64,000 bases of DNA, from assembly GCA_037074765.1 (NCBI GenBank), contig JBAMDO010000569.1, positions 124,001 through 188,000 of the forward strand, given 5' to 3'. The position numbers were made by a program, and so were the translations under genes. This document shows positions 27,262 to 39,123 of the stretch, one piece after another. The stretch's first letter is position 1, and each line of letters starts with the position of its first letter. The notes under the pieces were generated by a model. It saw nothing but the letters and a program-made list of their open reading frames with translations. It had not been told where the DNA came from and did no database searches. The stretch is from Mansonella perstans (taxonomy: Eukaryota; Nematoda; Chromadorea; Rhabditida; Onchocercidae).

Positions 27262-30200
27262 AAAATAAAAGATTTATATTATTGAACAAAAAAAAATATA
27301 AAAATACATTTTTATATTATTGGCTTGAAAAAGATTTCAAAATGAATGCAGTTTACAGTTACTTCATTTTGTACACAATCAGATAATCGTCTATTTTGCC
27401 ATAAGTTTGCTTTTCAGTTTCCCTCATTGCATTTCAGTGCCAGAAAGTTACGTGGAAGATTAACAACGAATTTTAGAGAAGAACATAGCATTAAAGCAAA
27501 TCAAAATGAAATGATCTGATAATACTCAACTTCAAGATTTGTCTCCAAGAAACTAAGCTTGTTCGGATCTCACCACCAAAATCTTCAAAGAGTCCAAAGA
27601 AATCTCCTAAATCCTGCCTAGATTTAAAGAAGTGTTCAAGACCTCCTTCAGGCCGAAAGTATTCTAGAGCTTTAAGTTCGAAATTTCTCAAGTAATTATC
27701 TTGGAAGCAATTTTATTTCAATTTCTTTTTGAAATTTAATACTGACGCAAAATTCAAGCTGATCAGATACGTAAAAAATTGCTGGAAGTTCTTATTGTTA
27801 AAAGAAAAGTTTAATTTTTGAAGTTTTGAATTGAATAAAAGAAAAGTTTTTGTTTATGAATGAGATCTTGTAATCAAACTTTATATTTAACTTTTTTATG
27901 GTGAGAATGGAATCCAGTTTAATTGTGAGCGAGTCTGATTTGCTATGTTTCCAGGTTTATGCAATCCTGCACTGAAATATGAAATGCAAATAATGTTTGC
28001 ATTGTTCATTTAGTGTACCAAAGAGTTTAAAAACTTTAAAATGACAATTTAGTGTAGTTTTTTACCAATTGTTTTCGAACAGTTTGTTGTTCCTTCAAAG
28101 GAATTTTTGCAATTAAAATATTAATAGTAATTAAAACAATTTTTCTCATTGATTCTTTTATTAACGTTTCTAGAGATTAGCAAAGTTTTCCGGTATTCGA
28201 AGTGCTGCGCAATTTTCATTACTCCATTTTTGCTTATTTCTCTTTGCATTTTTGTGATGCAAGCCGATATTTATCTCTTTTAATGATTTTTTTTATATTG
28301 ATTGATCTTATACCCTAAATAATGCTTTAATTTTTTCAATACACTTTTTAAAACTTCCGAATGTTGGAATTGGAATTATTAAATTGTAAGACACATGTTT
28401 GACAAACTGATCTTTCCAGATTATGTGCTATTTTCAATAATGTAAAGATTTCTTGTTTATTCTAGCATCTCATCTTATGATACATTCAAGTTCCAAATTA
28501 GAAAATGTATTTTAAATCCCGAAAGTTATATGTTTTAAAAGTTCAAAAGTTCGAAAGTTTTATGTTTCTAACTAAATTCAATGATTTTGCGGATTCCTCA
28601 CCCGATCTCCTCCATTTTCTGCTACGGAATACAAATGGATGCAGTCCCATTCCTGTTGCTTTTCGGCTCAGTTTAAAAAACCGTTCTCTTCAGTTGCTTC
28701 TAATCAGTTGAAGAAATTCAACTTGTGTGTAAGCATCATTGCCGAAGGTGAGGTCAATCAGTAAACAAAGCCTATTGAAGGGATTGAACTCTCAATAGTT
28801 TTCCGGTAGGGAAGCTCGTCAACCACTAAACTTTTAGTAAGACGTCGTCGAGTCACGACGAAAATATGATACATAAATGCATTGAACATATAGAGATGAA
28901 TTTTATTTGTACCTGGAAATGAATACCGAATAAATGGACAGCACTTGCATCCCCAATGATCGGGCCTATTCGTTCTAAACAATTAACAAAGTGAGAGATC
29001 AAAGCTTGACGAAAAGTTCACGTCGTTTCCACGCATTATAGTTTGAGACCTTGAAATTGAAGTCATTGTTCATTTTGCCAAAAAACTCGGAAACGCACAC
29101 ATTCAGAAGGAAATTTTAGACATGACAAGTATCATCTTATTAACTGTTAGATTTTCAAAAATTTGAGCTATGTGACGCAATCGATTACTTCGTTTTGCTA
29201 AAGCATTTCTTCACATTTTAAATTATTTGCTATGAAGGAATTAATGCAAAAAGAAGCAAGGAATCTACACCACTCAAAAAAATCGAAAGTGAAATCAGAA
29301 AAATCTTTCACCGATATATATTCCCAACAGATCTCAATTTTAAGTATGTCATTGCCTTTCAAAAAAAAAGTAAGATTTTAAGCAAAATTAATCAATGCAC
29401 ATTTAAAGTTTTAGGATTGGCTGATTCACTTCAATGCATACCAGAAAAGTTTAGATTTGTAACCGCCTTACTTACCTAATAGAGACTTAAAAATATAAAT
29501 AAGTGGAAACTTGTAAATAGTGGGAATGAAGAATGAACAGCGCCTAACTTTAATGAAATAATGCACTAATCGTTGAATTATTTCTTCCATTGGTAAATAT
29601 ATTCTTTGATAAATAGGAATTGAATTGATGAGTAAGAAATTACTTTACAAGTTGCAACAAAAATTTAAACATTATCCAGGCTCACTATAAAAGCCTGATA
29701 TCATCATCAAATAGCGCCAAAGTTATTAAGTTTTGTTTTTTTAGATGGTTGAAGGAACAACTATTTTTTTTTAAACTATTCTTGAGGAACCTAACTTCTC
29801 TTTTTTGATATAAATTCTTTTTCGATTCTTTTCGAAATTGAAATTTTCCTTTTGTTTTGAATAAATTAAATTCAAAGGCAAAAGTTATTTCCACACTGAT
29901 GTCAATATCATCCAGCATCAATGACATATTTTATTGTCGAATGGTATAACCGATTTATGACAGTTATTCAAAATCAAACAGAACGGAATCCAAAACATTT
30001 ATGACGTCTTTTCATTAACATAACATTATATGATATTGGATCTTTTAACATAAATTAATAATAAGATTTGATCAAAGTAATTTCCAAACTTTCCTTGATT
30101 TAGATTCTGTCCTTTGAACATCATGAAAAAATTCTTTTCGTAATGATCGTAATGCTTCTGTGCTACTTTTGCATTTCCGGAAATCAAGGCCCAGGATATT

Positions 30201-30811
30201 TTTGATCTAGTAATTGCCCGGCTGCATCATTTCTCATTTTTATCAATATTTATTGATTTAAGTTTGAATTATTCGACTATTCTACAACTAACACAAATAT
30301 TAGTATTCAAAGAAAAAGTGTGATTATACATGAATAAATAACGATCTTTGAATGAATGAAAGAAATAAGTAAACATCTCATTTAAAACTGTCAAATATCT
30401 CACTGATAAAAGAATTGAAAAAGTCATTGAGTTTATGTTTCTTTTCCAAATGATGTTAAATAAACTCTGTCGAAAAAATTTTGAAAAATTCATTACTTCA
30501 TCCCGCCTAAAGTACAGATGAATACCAAACATCATAGTTTATTCGTTTATTCAATTTTCACATCGACAGCAACCAAAGGAGGCAAGAAAATACATATTCA
30601 GCATGCATCAGTAGAACAGAAGTTGTCGTACGAGCCAAGAGGGAAATTTAGTCATATGATAGTTTACTATTAATTTCAATCCTTAATGGAGAGATTACCC
30701 ATCATTATTTAATTGGCCGTGTCTGATGCCAAAATTCTGATACTTGTAATAAATCAATCAGTTGTGTTGCAAAGTCTTTTTCAAACTGACCTTTAATTAC
30801 ACTTAATCCTT

Positions 30812-30812
30812 G

Positions 30813-30843
<31 letters not shown>
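30812..30843. repeat. TTTTCCA tandem repeat, about 4 copies
   Basis: The 7-base unit ATTTTCC is repeated about four times without interruption in non-coding sequence. It is a simple microsatellite-like array with no other visible role. Confidence 0.8.
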
Positions 30844-30844
<1 letters not shown>

Positions 30845-32818
30845 AACTTTATACGTTTGACCTTTTTGCCTAATTTTATAACTCGATTTACAATAAACTT
30901 ACACAAGTTCCCATGACAATTATCACTTTCATTCCAATTTTCATCATCGGTAAAAGCGTTGAATAGGTATGAGAGTTTTTTAATCATCAAAGCTGCAATT
31001 ACCGTATGCAAATCCGAGACTATTAAATGAAAGAATTTCCTAAATAAATAATTGGCATTTTGAGGAGATCAAGAATTAGAATTTATGATTTCAGCAGATA
31101 GCTTTCAGCTAATATTAAGCTTAAATATTATCTACTGAAACTATGGCGGTCAGGATAAGCTCATTGTTTAAGGTATATAATATGTTGATCTTGTAATCCT
31201 TAAATTTAATTTATTATTTACATTAATATTTCAATCTGATCTAAAATTATGATAAACTTAAGCACAGCTCTTAAAAAAAAATTATATGTCACAAAAAAAA
31301 TTAATACCTGAACTGATATTCTCTCGTAAATCGACATCCTCCTGTAATCAGTAGCAAAATTTCGATCTTCATTTTTTTCCGGCTGTTTTAGTGTCACATT
31401 TCTTTTAGGATTATAAGTAAATTAATTGAATTTAATCAATTATGCGACTTTTGCAATACATATACATTTATAGTTTAAGTTATTTGTCCAAAAAATTCTC
31501 TCTTGAACGAAATGAATTTTTAATTAAAATTATTTATATTCCAAGCAAGACTGTTCGGTTGGCCATGTTCGATCTTTCCAAGCAGATTTTAGAGATTTAT
31601 GGAATAGCTTATTGCGCGTGACTGTAGTGAACAGGAAGGAGGACATTCCCAAGAAGGATTACTTAAAGGTCATTGATAACATAAGCATTTTTTTTCAATG
31701 TAAACAAGCAATTACCCACGGTTGTGAAATATGAAAATCAATGTTGGAATTTTTGTGGTGAAGTGATTTTTATGATGAAATAATGTGAAAATTTGCAAAA
31801 TTACTTCTCTTTCTATTTTGTACTTTTACTGCGCCGAATTTCACAGGGAAGTACAGAGGAAAAAGATTTTGTTTCAATTTTACGAAAATTATGTAAGAAA
31901 ATATTTGTAGTTGCTCTGTTTAAAAAAGTAATATTAGTGACACTATGAAGAAAATTTCCTAACTTATCGTAATTAAAAAGATCATATTAGCTGAAAATTT
32001 CGTTAATGATCGTTATCAAAGGTGTATCGACATATGATAAAATGAATGAGAATATTCCAACAGTTGCAGATAAATCATTGCAAAGACTTACTCGTCATTT
32101 GGTAAAAACGATTTACAACAATTCTGATACAATGTAAATTAGCTTCTGCTCACAAATCCATAAAGTATTCGCATACTTTCTATTCATTAGAAGGATTTTT
32201 CTCTTGTTAGTATTATGTTTCAAATGGCGGAATATTATCATTTTACGATTACTTAAAAAATAAACGAAAATTTATTGTGCAAAAATAATTTGTTAACATT
32301 TTATTTCATAGATCATCTCCTAGCCACTTATTCATTGCACATGCAATTAAATCCAACAGAAGTAGCATGGATGAATAGTGTATTACGTCACGTGAATCTA
32401 TGTATATATGTTTATGGAAGTAAATGCGCAATTGAATACTTCACTTTCTCAAGTTCATGAACTATTAGAACATTGTTTGCTGCTATAGATTATTATACCT
32501 CAATCCTCTAAAAGATAAATTGTTTATGATTTCCAGTGGAGCAGATGCAACACCCAGGGAAATGGAACAGAAAGAAATAGGATAAGAAGAGAATCAACAA
32601 TCCTATCTGGAAAGAAATTTTATTTCTTCCAATTTTTTATACAATATAACTATCAAGAAAAAATTAATTGATATGAGTACCAACAATATATAAATATTGT
32701 ACAGAAATATTGCGCAGCTAAAAAAAATATTTTATAAATAATTGACTTACCAAATAGACCAGTGTGAGCAAGAAAATAATATTCGCAATGTGATTTTTTC
32801 ACAAAAATTTACAAAGAA

Positions 32819-35372
32819 TTAATTGGCAAAGGGAAAATAATAAAAATTATCAATGATAGGCTGTTCAGGAAAGGAGGAAGACTGAGATGAATTCCTAGGA
32901 ATCAGCACTGACGACGTTTTAGTGCCACGAATTACTGTCGTAGGAACTCTGTTATTATTATGAAATCCTGATAAGAAGCGATTTGGTGGTGCGTAACGTT
33001 CCGACACTATTCGTTGGCAAATATTTTCAGTTCGAACACTGTTACCAGGAATTACTGATGGAGGCGTTGTATTATTAGAAATTACTGCTGGAGACATATT
33101 ATTACTATGAATTATTGTCGGCGATAGTTCGTTATGATTATGAACTACTACTGCAGGAGAAGATGGGTAAGACGGTACTGCTGGTAAGCGATTTTGCGGT
33201 GATGTTTTTTGTGAAGCGTAACGCTCTGGTATTGTTTGTCGACAAATATCTTCGGTTCGAACACCACGTCTTAATTCCTTTTCCGCTAGATCTAAAATTT
33301 GTTGTTTCATATTGAAGAAATTCGATACAGTATGACTAAAGGATTGCTATCGCTGTTATCATTAGTGATTGGATAAATATTGAGTGCTATTGCAGTGCCA
33401 GTTTGAGATTATTTCATTTACAGTAAGATAAAAGCCGGACAAGATGTATTTACCATTTTTAAGACATCTTACGCAATATTTCTAATATATCTAAAGCAAT
33501 GATTTCAGAAAGTTTAAAACATGATAAGAATTGATAAAGATAATTTGAGGCAATTAATTAATCGTATTTAAGGCTGCATCTCATTTAATTATGTGACATT
33601 AATTATGTGAGTAATTACATATGAAGAGTAAGATCTGTTTCATAACAAATTAAGAACAAAGTTGTTAGCAGCAAAATTTCAACCTCTCTTTTGGTGAATG
33701 CACTAATTAAAGATAATAAGACCTAATTTGTTGGAAAATGTGACGCTCTCTACATTGCAAGCTCAATGACATGACAAGTGATGCTAAATTTTTAGTAAAG
33801 GAATAGAGAAAGTAACGATAAACAAAAGTTCGAAAATTATTATGGAGAAAAGACAAGTTGAATAAAACTTGAACAAACCTAACCAAGAAACATATCCAAA
33901 CATATTCATCAATCACTTTCCATCAAAAGTGACAAAACACTCGACCGTAGTTTTAATACTTTTTTTTGTGAAACCAAGAAGGGATGGAATCCTTTACTTT
34001 ATTAGCATTTATTTTGATTTTTGTACAGCCAGAAATTTATTTTATTATTTCACGTGTTTTTGGTATTATTTATGAATCTTTTTAGTTTTTAACTGATAAG
34101 ATTGTTTATTTGATCAAGTAAGCAAACATGACTTTTGCTTCTATTTGAATTGCTGTTTTGGGAACTCGAAATGGAAAAATACTGAATTTTCACTAGATAT
34201 GAAATGGATTGATAAGCTTAGACGAAAGATGGGAAAGAGAGAGATTCTTTGGGAGGAAGAGAGGTTCTTTCGATTTTATTACTTCTACTTACCCTTGTAA
34301 TTATTTCTTGTTTGCATTTCGGCCATTGCAGTTGATGCGAAATCTTCCACTTCAAGAGGTCGTAATTCCTGCGACGACGAGCAGCGAACCTAAAATACTT
34401 GAGAATAGCAACAGCGGCAGATAATTCAATTTTGATTGACAAGGATAACAATTCTATGATGAAATGACACAGTTCTTTGGTTAAATTTTTTCCTGACCTT
34501 TGTCCTTAATTACATATTTTTTTTTTCATTTTGCCTTATCCCACATCTATCTATTCATTTCGCATATATAATTAGTCAGTTGTTTAATAGTTATTATACA
34601 CGTGAACTCTGCGTAACTTCTGCACTTACTGATATGAGAACCGTTTTGAAAGATAATTTTTTCCTATCATTCTGAACATTTAAGAATTTAACGAAAATTT
34701 ACATCATATGGTAGTGAGTCATTAGTAATAATCGAATAATAAATGAAATCATGCATCAGAGCGAAACAAATGGATAATTTTATTTGCTTATTTACACACT
34801 TTGTATAGGATCCCAGCTTGCCTTTTAGGCAACTGTTATATTTTAATGATGCAGATCTTACGGCAGAAGTGACTTTTGTTATTTCGTCTGAATAACAAAT
34901 AAGTGACTTACTTGTTATTCGTACTGTTGTCCTTGTCTTACTATTTTGTAGTTGTACCATTTTTAATATCTTATTAATCAGAAAATCTAACGTACATGAA
35001 GAGATCCATTCATTACAGCTTCTAAATGTTTGATGTAAAGCATAGCAAGTCGTAAAGTCTTAATCTTAGCTAATTTTTGATCGTGTGGTATATGTGGCAC
35101 ACAGCGTTGTAATCGAGCATATGCAAGATTCATCTCTTCATTTCGCCGCCGTTCCTAGAAATCATTGCAACTTTCAACTGATTTACAACATTATTCCGTA
35201 ATCAATAAAGATATTGCAATCTTTGTATTACTTACTTCAAGGATAAAGTGACTCAAAAGTTTATTCGAAATTCAATTCAATATCAATAACTACAAACCTT
35301 TCGATTTGATTGATTTCTTTTCTTTACGCTTAAATTCTGTGATAACATTTTACCTTCTATTTCGTTTTCCAT
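32819..35372 (-). CDS. HAND-like bHLH transcription factor
   Basis: A four-exon model (35298-35372, 34996-35154, 34293-34368, 32819-33291) gives about 260 residues with matching phases at every junction. Exon 1 ends RNQSNRK and exon 2 starts ERRRNEEMN, rebuilding the basic region. The helix-loop-helix is LAYARLQRCVPHIPHD, a loop, then KLAKIKTLRLAMLYIKHLE, closest in my judgement to the HAND class (SKIKTLRLA..YI); other class II bHLH families such as Twist or PTF1/FERD3L fit less well. Exon 3 (ELRPLEVEDFASTAMAEMQT) is helical. Exon 4 is a Pro/Ser/Asn-rich tail in which a block beginning VRTEDICRQ recurs as VRTENICQR. It would bind E-box DNA as a heterodimer with an E protein. In-frame stops upstream support ATG 35372, but another 5' exon is possible. 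Confidence 0.75.
32977..33264 (-). repeat. Internal protein repeat in the HAND-like tail
   Basis: Two coding blocks, about 33196-33264 and 32977-33042, translate as VRTEDICRQTIPERYAS and VRTENICQRIVSERYAPP, each followed soon by Asn-Arg-Leu or Asn-Arg-Phe. Between them lie short SP(T/A)(I/V)I-type repeats. The DNA words GTTCGAAC and AACGTTACGC-like words are shared, so it arose by duplication inside the exon. Confidence 0.75.
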
Positions 35373-37660
35373 CTTCTTATTTTGCTTATTCGTTTCCCCC
35401 TTCAAAATATTTTGTACTAATCTTCATGATAATTAATGGAAGAAATTATTGATAGCTAAAATAATATTATTAGTTAATTGAATAACTTGGAATTTGCTCC
35501 TACAACTTTTATTATAAATATATTGACATTTATAATTATCGAGGAAAAATCTTAATACTTAATTTAATATTAGAATTTGGTAGAATAATATAAATTTTTT
35601 GTTAGCATATTTCTTTTCACGTTTTTTTGAAAATTACTATTCAACACAATACAAATTAATAACTGGTCTAGATTTAAGAAGTACAAATTTTCAAAAAACA
35701 AATTAAAATATCAAAAAATGAAACATTTATTAGCGCAAATCTGATGGCAACATAGAATTTAGAATGAAACCATCCTTTAAAAGGGAAATTTTCGAAATAA
35801 TTCTATTAGCTAAGCGATCAACCAAGGGCGTGGTTATGTCATCTCCCATATCAATGATACTTCTGTCATCGATCTCTAACTGACTTTGTTTTTTTAGTTG
35901 ACCCTTATCTTGCATTCGCACCATTCAATTCTTTCCTTGATTCCTTCCTCCCGAATTGTAAATGATTGCGACACATTTATAATCAAATAATTAAGAACAT
36001 TTCATAACATTCGAAGCAAGTTTTGAAAAAGTGAATATTTCAGTAATTAGTTATGGCTCATTATTATATCCTTACCTAAATTATGTATTCAAATTATCGT
36101 ATCAATTAAAGGAGTCAACTGATCTACTCCAATTACTCAATTTTTTTTATGGTTATATGAATTACTTTTATGAATTGTTAATTTTGATCTTTTGTAATAT
36201 CTAATTCGATCATCAATTATTGCCAAACTCAAAATGACGAAATGTTTAGAATATTTAAATAAAAATCGATTTTGGTTAACAAAAAATATATGTAATGGTT
36301 GGGTGTATTATAAAATGATATATTACCAAAGAATATTAAAAAATGACCAGAAAATATAATGTTGTTTATGCAGTACCTATTACTGTATATATTGTAAAAT
36401 AGAAGGCGGCCGTACCTTTGAAGAATGCGAGAAGAGCAATTTGTTGTCACCTCACGTCATTTACCTCTAACAAGGAAAACAGCTTATAGCTGTCGAATTA
36501 TAACGCAATTCCTCACCTCTTCTCTTCTTTCCTTTACTACTTATACTATCACTAGGCAATTTCACGTAACTAGTTAATTTGTTCATTTTATACAGCTTTC
36601 TATTTGCCGACACATCTCGACACATCTCATAGCAACATTTCTATTCAGGTCACTTTGATCACTGTCCAGGTCATTTTAAAAAAGGATAATAATTTAAATG
36701 TTATCAGTATGAATTCAATTAAAATTGTCCAAAAGGATTTGATTTTTCGTAAAGCAAATGTTGAATGGAATAGATGAATGATTTTCTTTAATTCTTATAA
36801 AAAGTTTTTTTCAAGTTTCTTCGTTGCACGATATAATAAGACTAAATTTCTTATCATTGACATTATCAGTATAAACAAACGGAATCAATTCAATCGAATA
36901 AAGCACTCAATCAAATGAAGTGGATGAAATATCAGAGAAACATTATTCTATCTCTCCACAGCTTATTCATCTCTAATCGCCAGGAACACTTTTCAGATAC
37001 GGTATCTCAATTAATTTGCTCATCTTCATTCTTAATCCATTCTTTCTTATTTTTTAAAAAAACTACTCGCATTATGCTAAAATCAATTCCTTCTTATCAT
37101 CAATTTAATAATATCAATTGTAAAATTTCGACCAGAAAGAATGAATGTCACAAAATGATTGATTCTCTCTTAGAACTTCAACGATAAAATGGGTTCATAA
37201 AAATGTCCATTATCATTGCAAACGTGATATTGTAAGCGTTGCAAAATCTCAAAATCGGAAATCCGTGTAGATATCGGTATACGTGATATATATCCCATGT
37301 AAGCCTGGTACTATTTTTATAAAGTTTTGTATAACTGATTTCTTTTATAAACCAACAGTGATACGTTAAACTTCGATAATAATACTTGGCCCTTATTGAT
37401 CTTAATATGAAAGATTTTTATAAAATATCAATGTGAACAATATTAACGAGTAATAAGTAATAAAATATCATAGTATACTTTTAACCAGTCAAGTGTCATC
37501 TTGAAATATAAAGTTTTGGATGAAGTTGTAAAAACACGTTTCCATTATATGGCTTCTGCTCGTGTCAATTGAAATAGTTCCTTACAACTTTGTATAAAAG
37601 TGGGTACTTATTCATAGCTTCAAATCGTCAGCAATTCACGATTTTAATTTATCTCTTCAT
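35373..37660. other. Intergenic region with one small orphan ORF
   Basis: Apart from the 64-codon frame at 35730-35924 (listed separately) I see no exon. The plus-strand open frame 36915-37187 is Ser/Ile/His-rich with no family resemblance. The upstream part should contain the HAND-like promoter, and the right end the promoter of the Ly6-like gene on the plus strand. Confidence 0.55.
35730..35924 (-). CDS. Small orphan ORF, 64 residues
   Basis: An ATG-to-TAA frame whose composition looks more protein-like than the surrounding AT-driven frames: basic start (MVRMQDKGQLKKQSQ), then EIDDRSIIDMGDD and a helical stretch VDRLANRIISKISLLKDG. There is no signal peptide, membrane segment or Cys. I do not recognise a family. 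It could be a complete micro-gene, the last exon of a gene starting further upstream, or a lost 5' exon of the HAND-like gene (which starts 358 bases downstream). Chance cannot be excluded. Confidence 0.35.
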   Translation of the reverse strand: MVRMQDKGQLKKQSQLEIDDRSIIDMGDDITTPLVDRLANRIISKISLLKDGFILNSMLPSDLR

Positions 37661-38826
37661 ATGTTTACAGTGACCCTGCTCCTTCTCGACATTTTTTATA
37701 TGGTCATCCCACAAGGTTATATTAATTTTATATTGTTACATCACGAATAATGTATATTGGCAATGGCAGATAACATTATATTATAGAGATCTGTTAATTG
37801 TACTAATATTATCACTGTTATTTGCTATAATAAATTATCAGTAGCTCCATTTCTTTAAGCAGCGGAAATATTAAAAACTTTCAGTATCATTACGATTTTC
37901 ACATATTTCGATTCTGCTAATTTCATTTACATTCAAAATCTAGCAATTCAAAAAGATATTTCTTGCAAAAGAGAAACAGTGAATATTCTCCATCTCATTG
38001 AGAGGGAATGTCACTTTGATAAAATTGATTTCAAAAAATCAAAAATACCGAAAAGATCAAGTAAATAATACTAGGTGATTCAGGGCATTCACTGGTATGC
38101 CATATGTGTAACAGTATCGGAGAAACAAACTGTTTTGGCGCAACATGTGTCGGCAGCGCATGTATTAAACGTTCTGGTATCATTGACGGTAAGTATTAAA
38201 AATTTGATATGAAATGAATAAGCGAAAATCCGAATAAAATATTTAAGCATCAAACCAAAAAAGTTTAAATCTAACTTCTTATTACAGTCAACTGCAATTT
38301 TGTAAGCCTGCTGGAAAGAAGTGAAAGATTTATGTTCAGTTTTTATTAATTTTAAAGATGTAAAATTATTTTCATATACCTGCAAGAGATATTACTAAGC
38401 TTATTGATAATTCCGGCGTTTTTCGTATAACTAAAAAAATTGTGATTCTATCATTTAATGTTTTACAATGAATATAAAAACTTATACCATTCAAAATATC
38501 TGCGCAGATTTTTTTAGGTGAGTTTTGCAGCGACGCATAAATCAACAATATTTATCAATAAAAACAACAATATTTATCAATAAAAAACATTAAAAAGCTA
38601 AAAGTTTATTTCAGGAATTCTGAGAGTACAAAAAATGTGCCAACAGATAAGTGAACCGCTGCTAGAATATTGTGACACAGACGTCCTCTGGAAAGGGGGC
38701 GTAGGTGCTGAATGCATTTGTCAAACTGATTACTGTAACAATACTGGAAAAGCATTTCAAAATACTGTTATTGTTTTCCTTCCTTTTATTATCGGTTTCT
38801 TTTTCACGACAATTTTAAGCGTGTAA
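37661..38826 (+). CDS. Ly6/three-finger-type GPI-anchored protein
   Basis: Three exons (37661-37715, 38084-38188, 38615-38826; phase 1 at both junctions) encode 123 residues. The start MFTVTLLLLDIFYMVIPQG is a signal peptide. The mature part carries ten cysteines spaced as in Ly6/uPAR domains: it opens VCHMCNS and closes ECICQTDYCNN, the typical C-x-C-x4-C-N end. A hydrophobic tail (VIVFLPFIIGFFFTTIL) with no charged cytoplasmic end suggests a GPI anchor, so it should sit on the outer cell surface. Nematodes have many such proteins (for example the ODR-2/HOT group, mostly neuronal), but I cannot assign an ortholog. It is flanked by long non-coding DNA on its 5' side. Confidence 0.8.
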
Positions 38827-39123
38827 GTGTCTGCTTTTGAATAAATAAAAATTAATCGTTGACTGGAGTCAAAAAATTTAACAGTATTGCTTCAAAGACT
38901 GTTCTAATCAAAGATTTCTATCAAGTGAGAAAAGACATGTCGATCAGCAACTAATTCATAATCAAACATCTAAAATATCATACTTTTCCGTGTATGTTAT
39001 TTCAATATGACAGAAAAATGGTCATCAGAAAAGCAAGAAACGAAAAATGTTATATAATTTCACTTGAATTTTCTTCAAAATTGAACTTCAAACTGGAGAA
39101 ATGAGAAAGTTTTCAAAGGCATT

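Larger units (their letters stand above)
26300..32818. other. 6.5-kb gene-poor region
   Basis: I searched both strands and found no exon I can support. It contains a 30-base A run (26384-26413), a foldback at 27111-27261, a tRNA-like fragment at 28772-28835 and a short TTTTCCA repeat near 30812-30843. Open frames such as 27491-27691 and 29685-29927 (minus) lack splice partners or family resemblance. It might hold regulatory DNA for the downstream HAND-like gene or non-coding RNA genes that cannot be seen by eye. Confidence 0.55.

Noticed and set aside
27491..27691. 66-residue minus-strand frame with Gly/Phe/Asp content
   Set aside because: Slightly protein-like, but there are no flanking exons, no recognised motif and no acceptor near its start.
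34688..34960. 90-residue minus-strand frame between HAND-like exons 2 and 3
   Set aside because: Splicing exon 2 directly to 34368 keeps phase and gives a sensible helix; including this frame would add an unsupported insert after the bHLH.
36915..37187. 90-residue plus-strand frame upstream of the Ly6-like gene
   Set aside because: Composition is typical of chance AT-rich frames (Ser, Ile, Asn, Phe), and there is no signal peptide, domain or exon partner.
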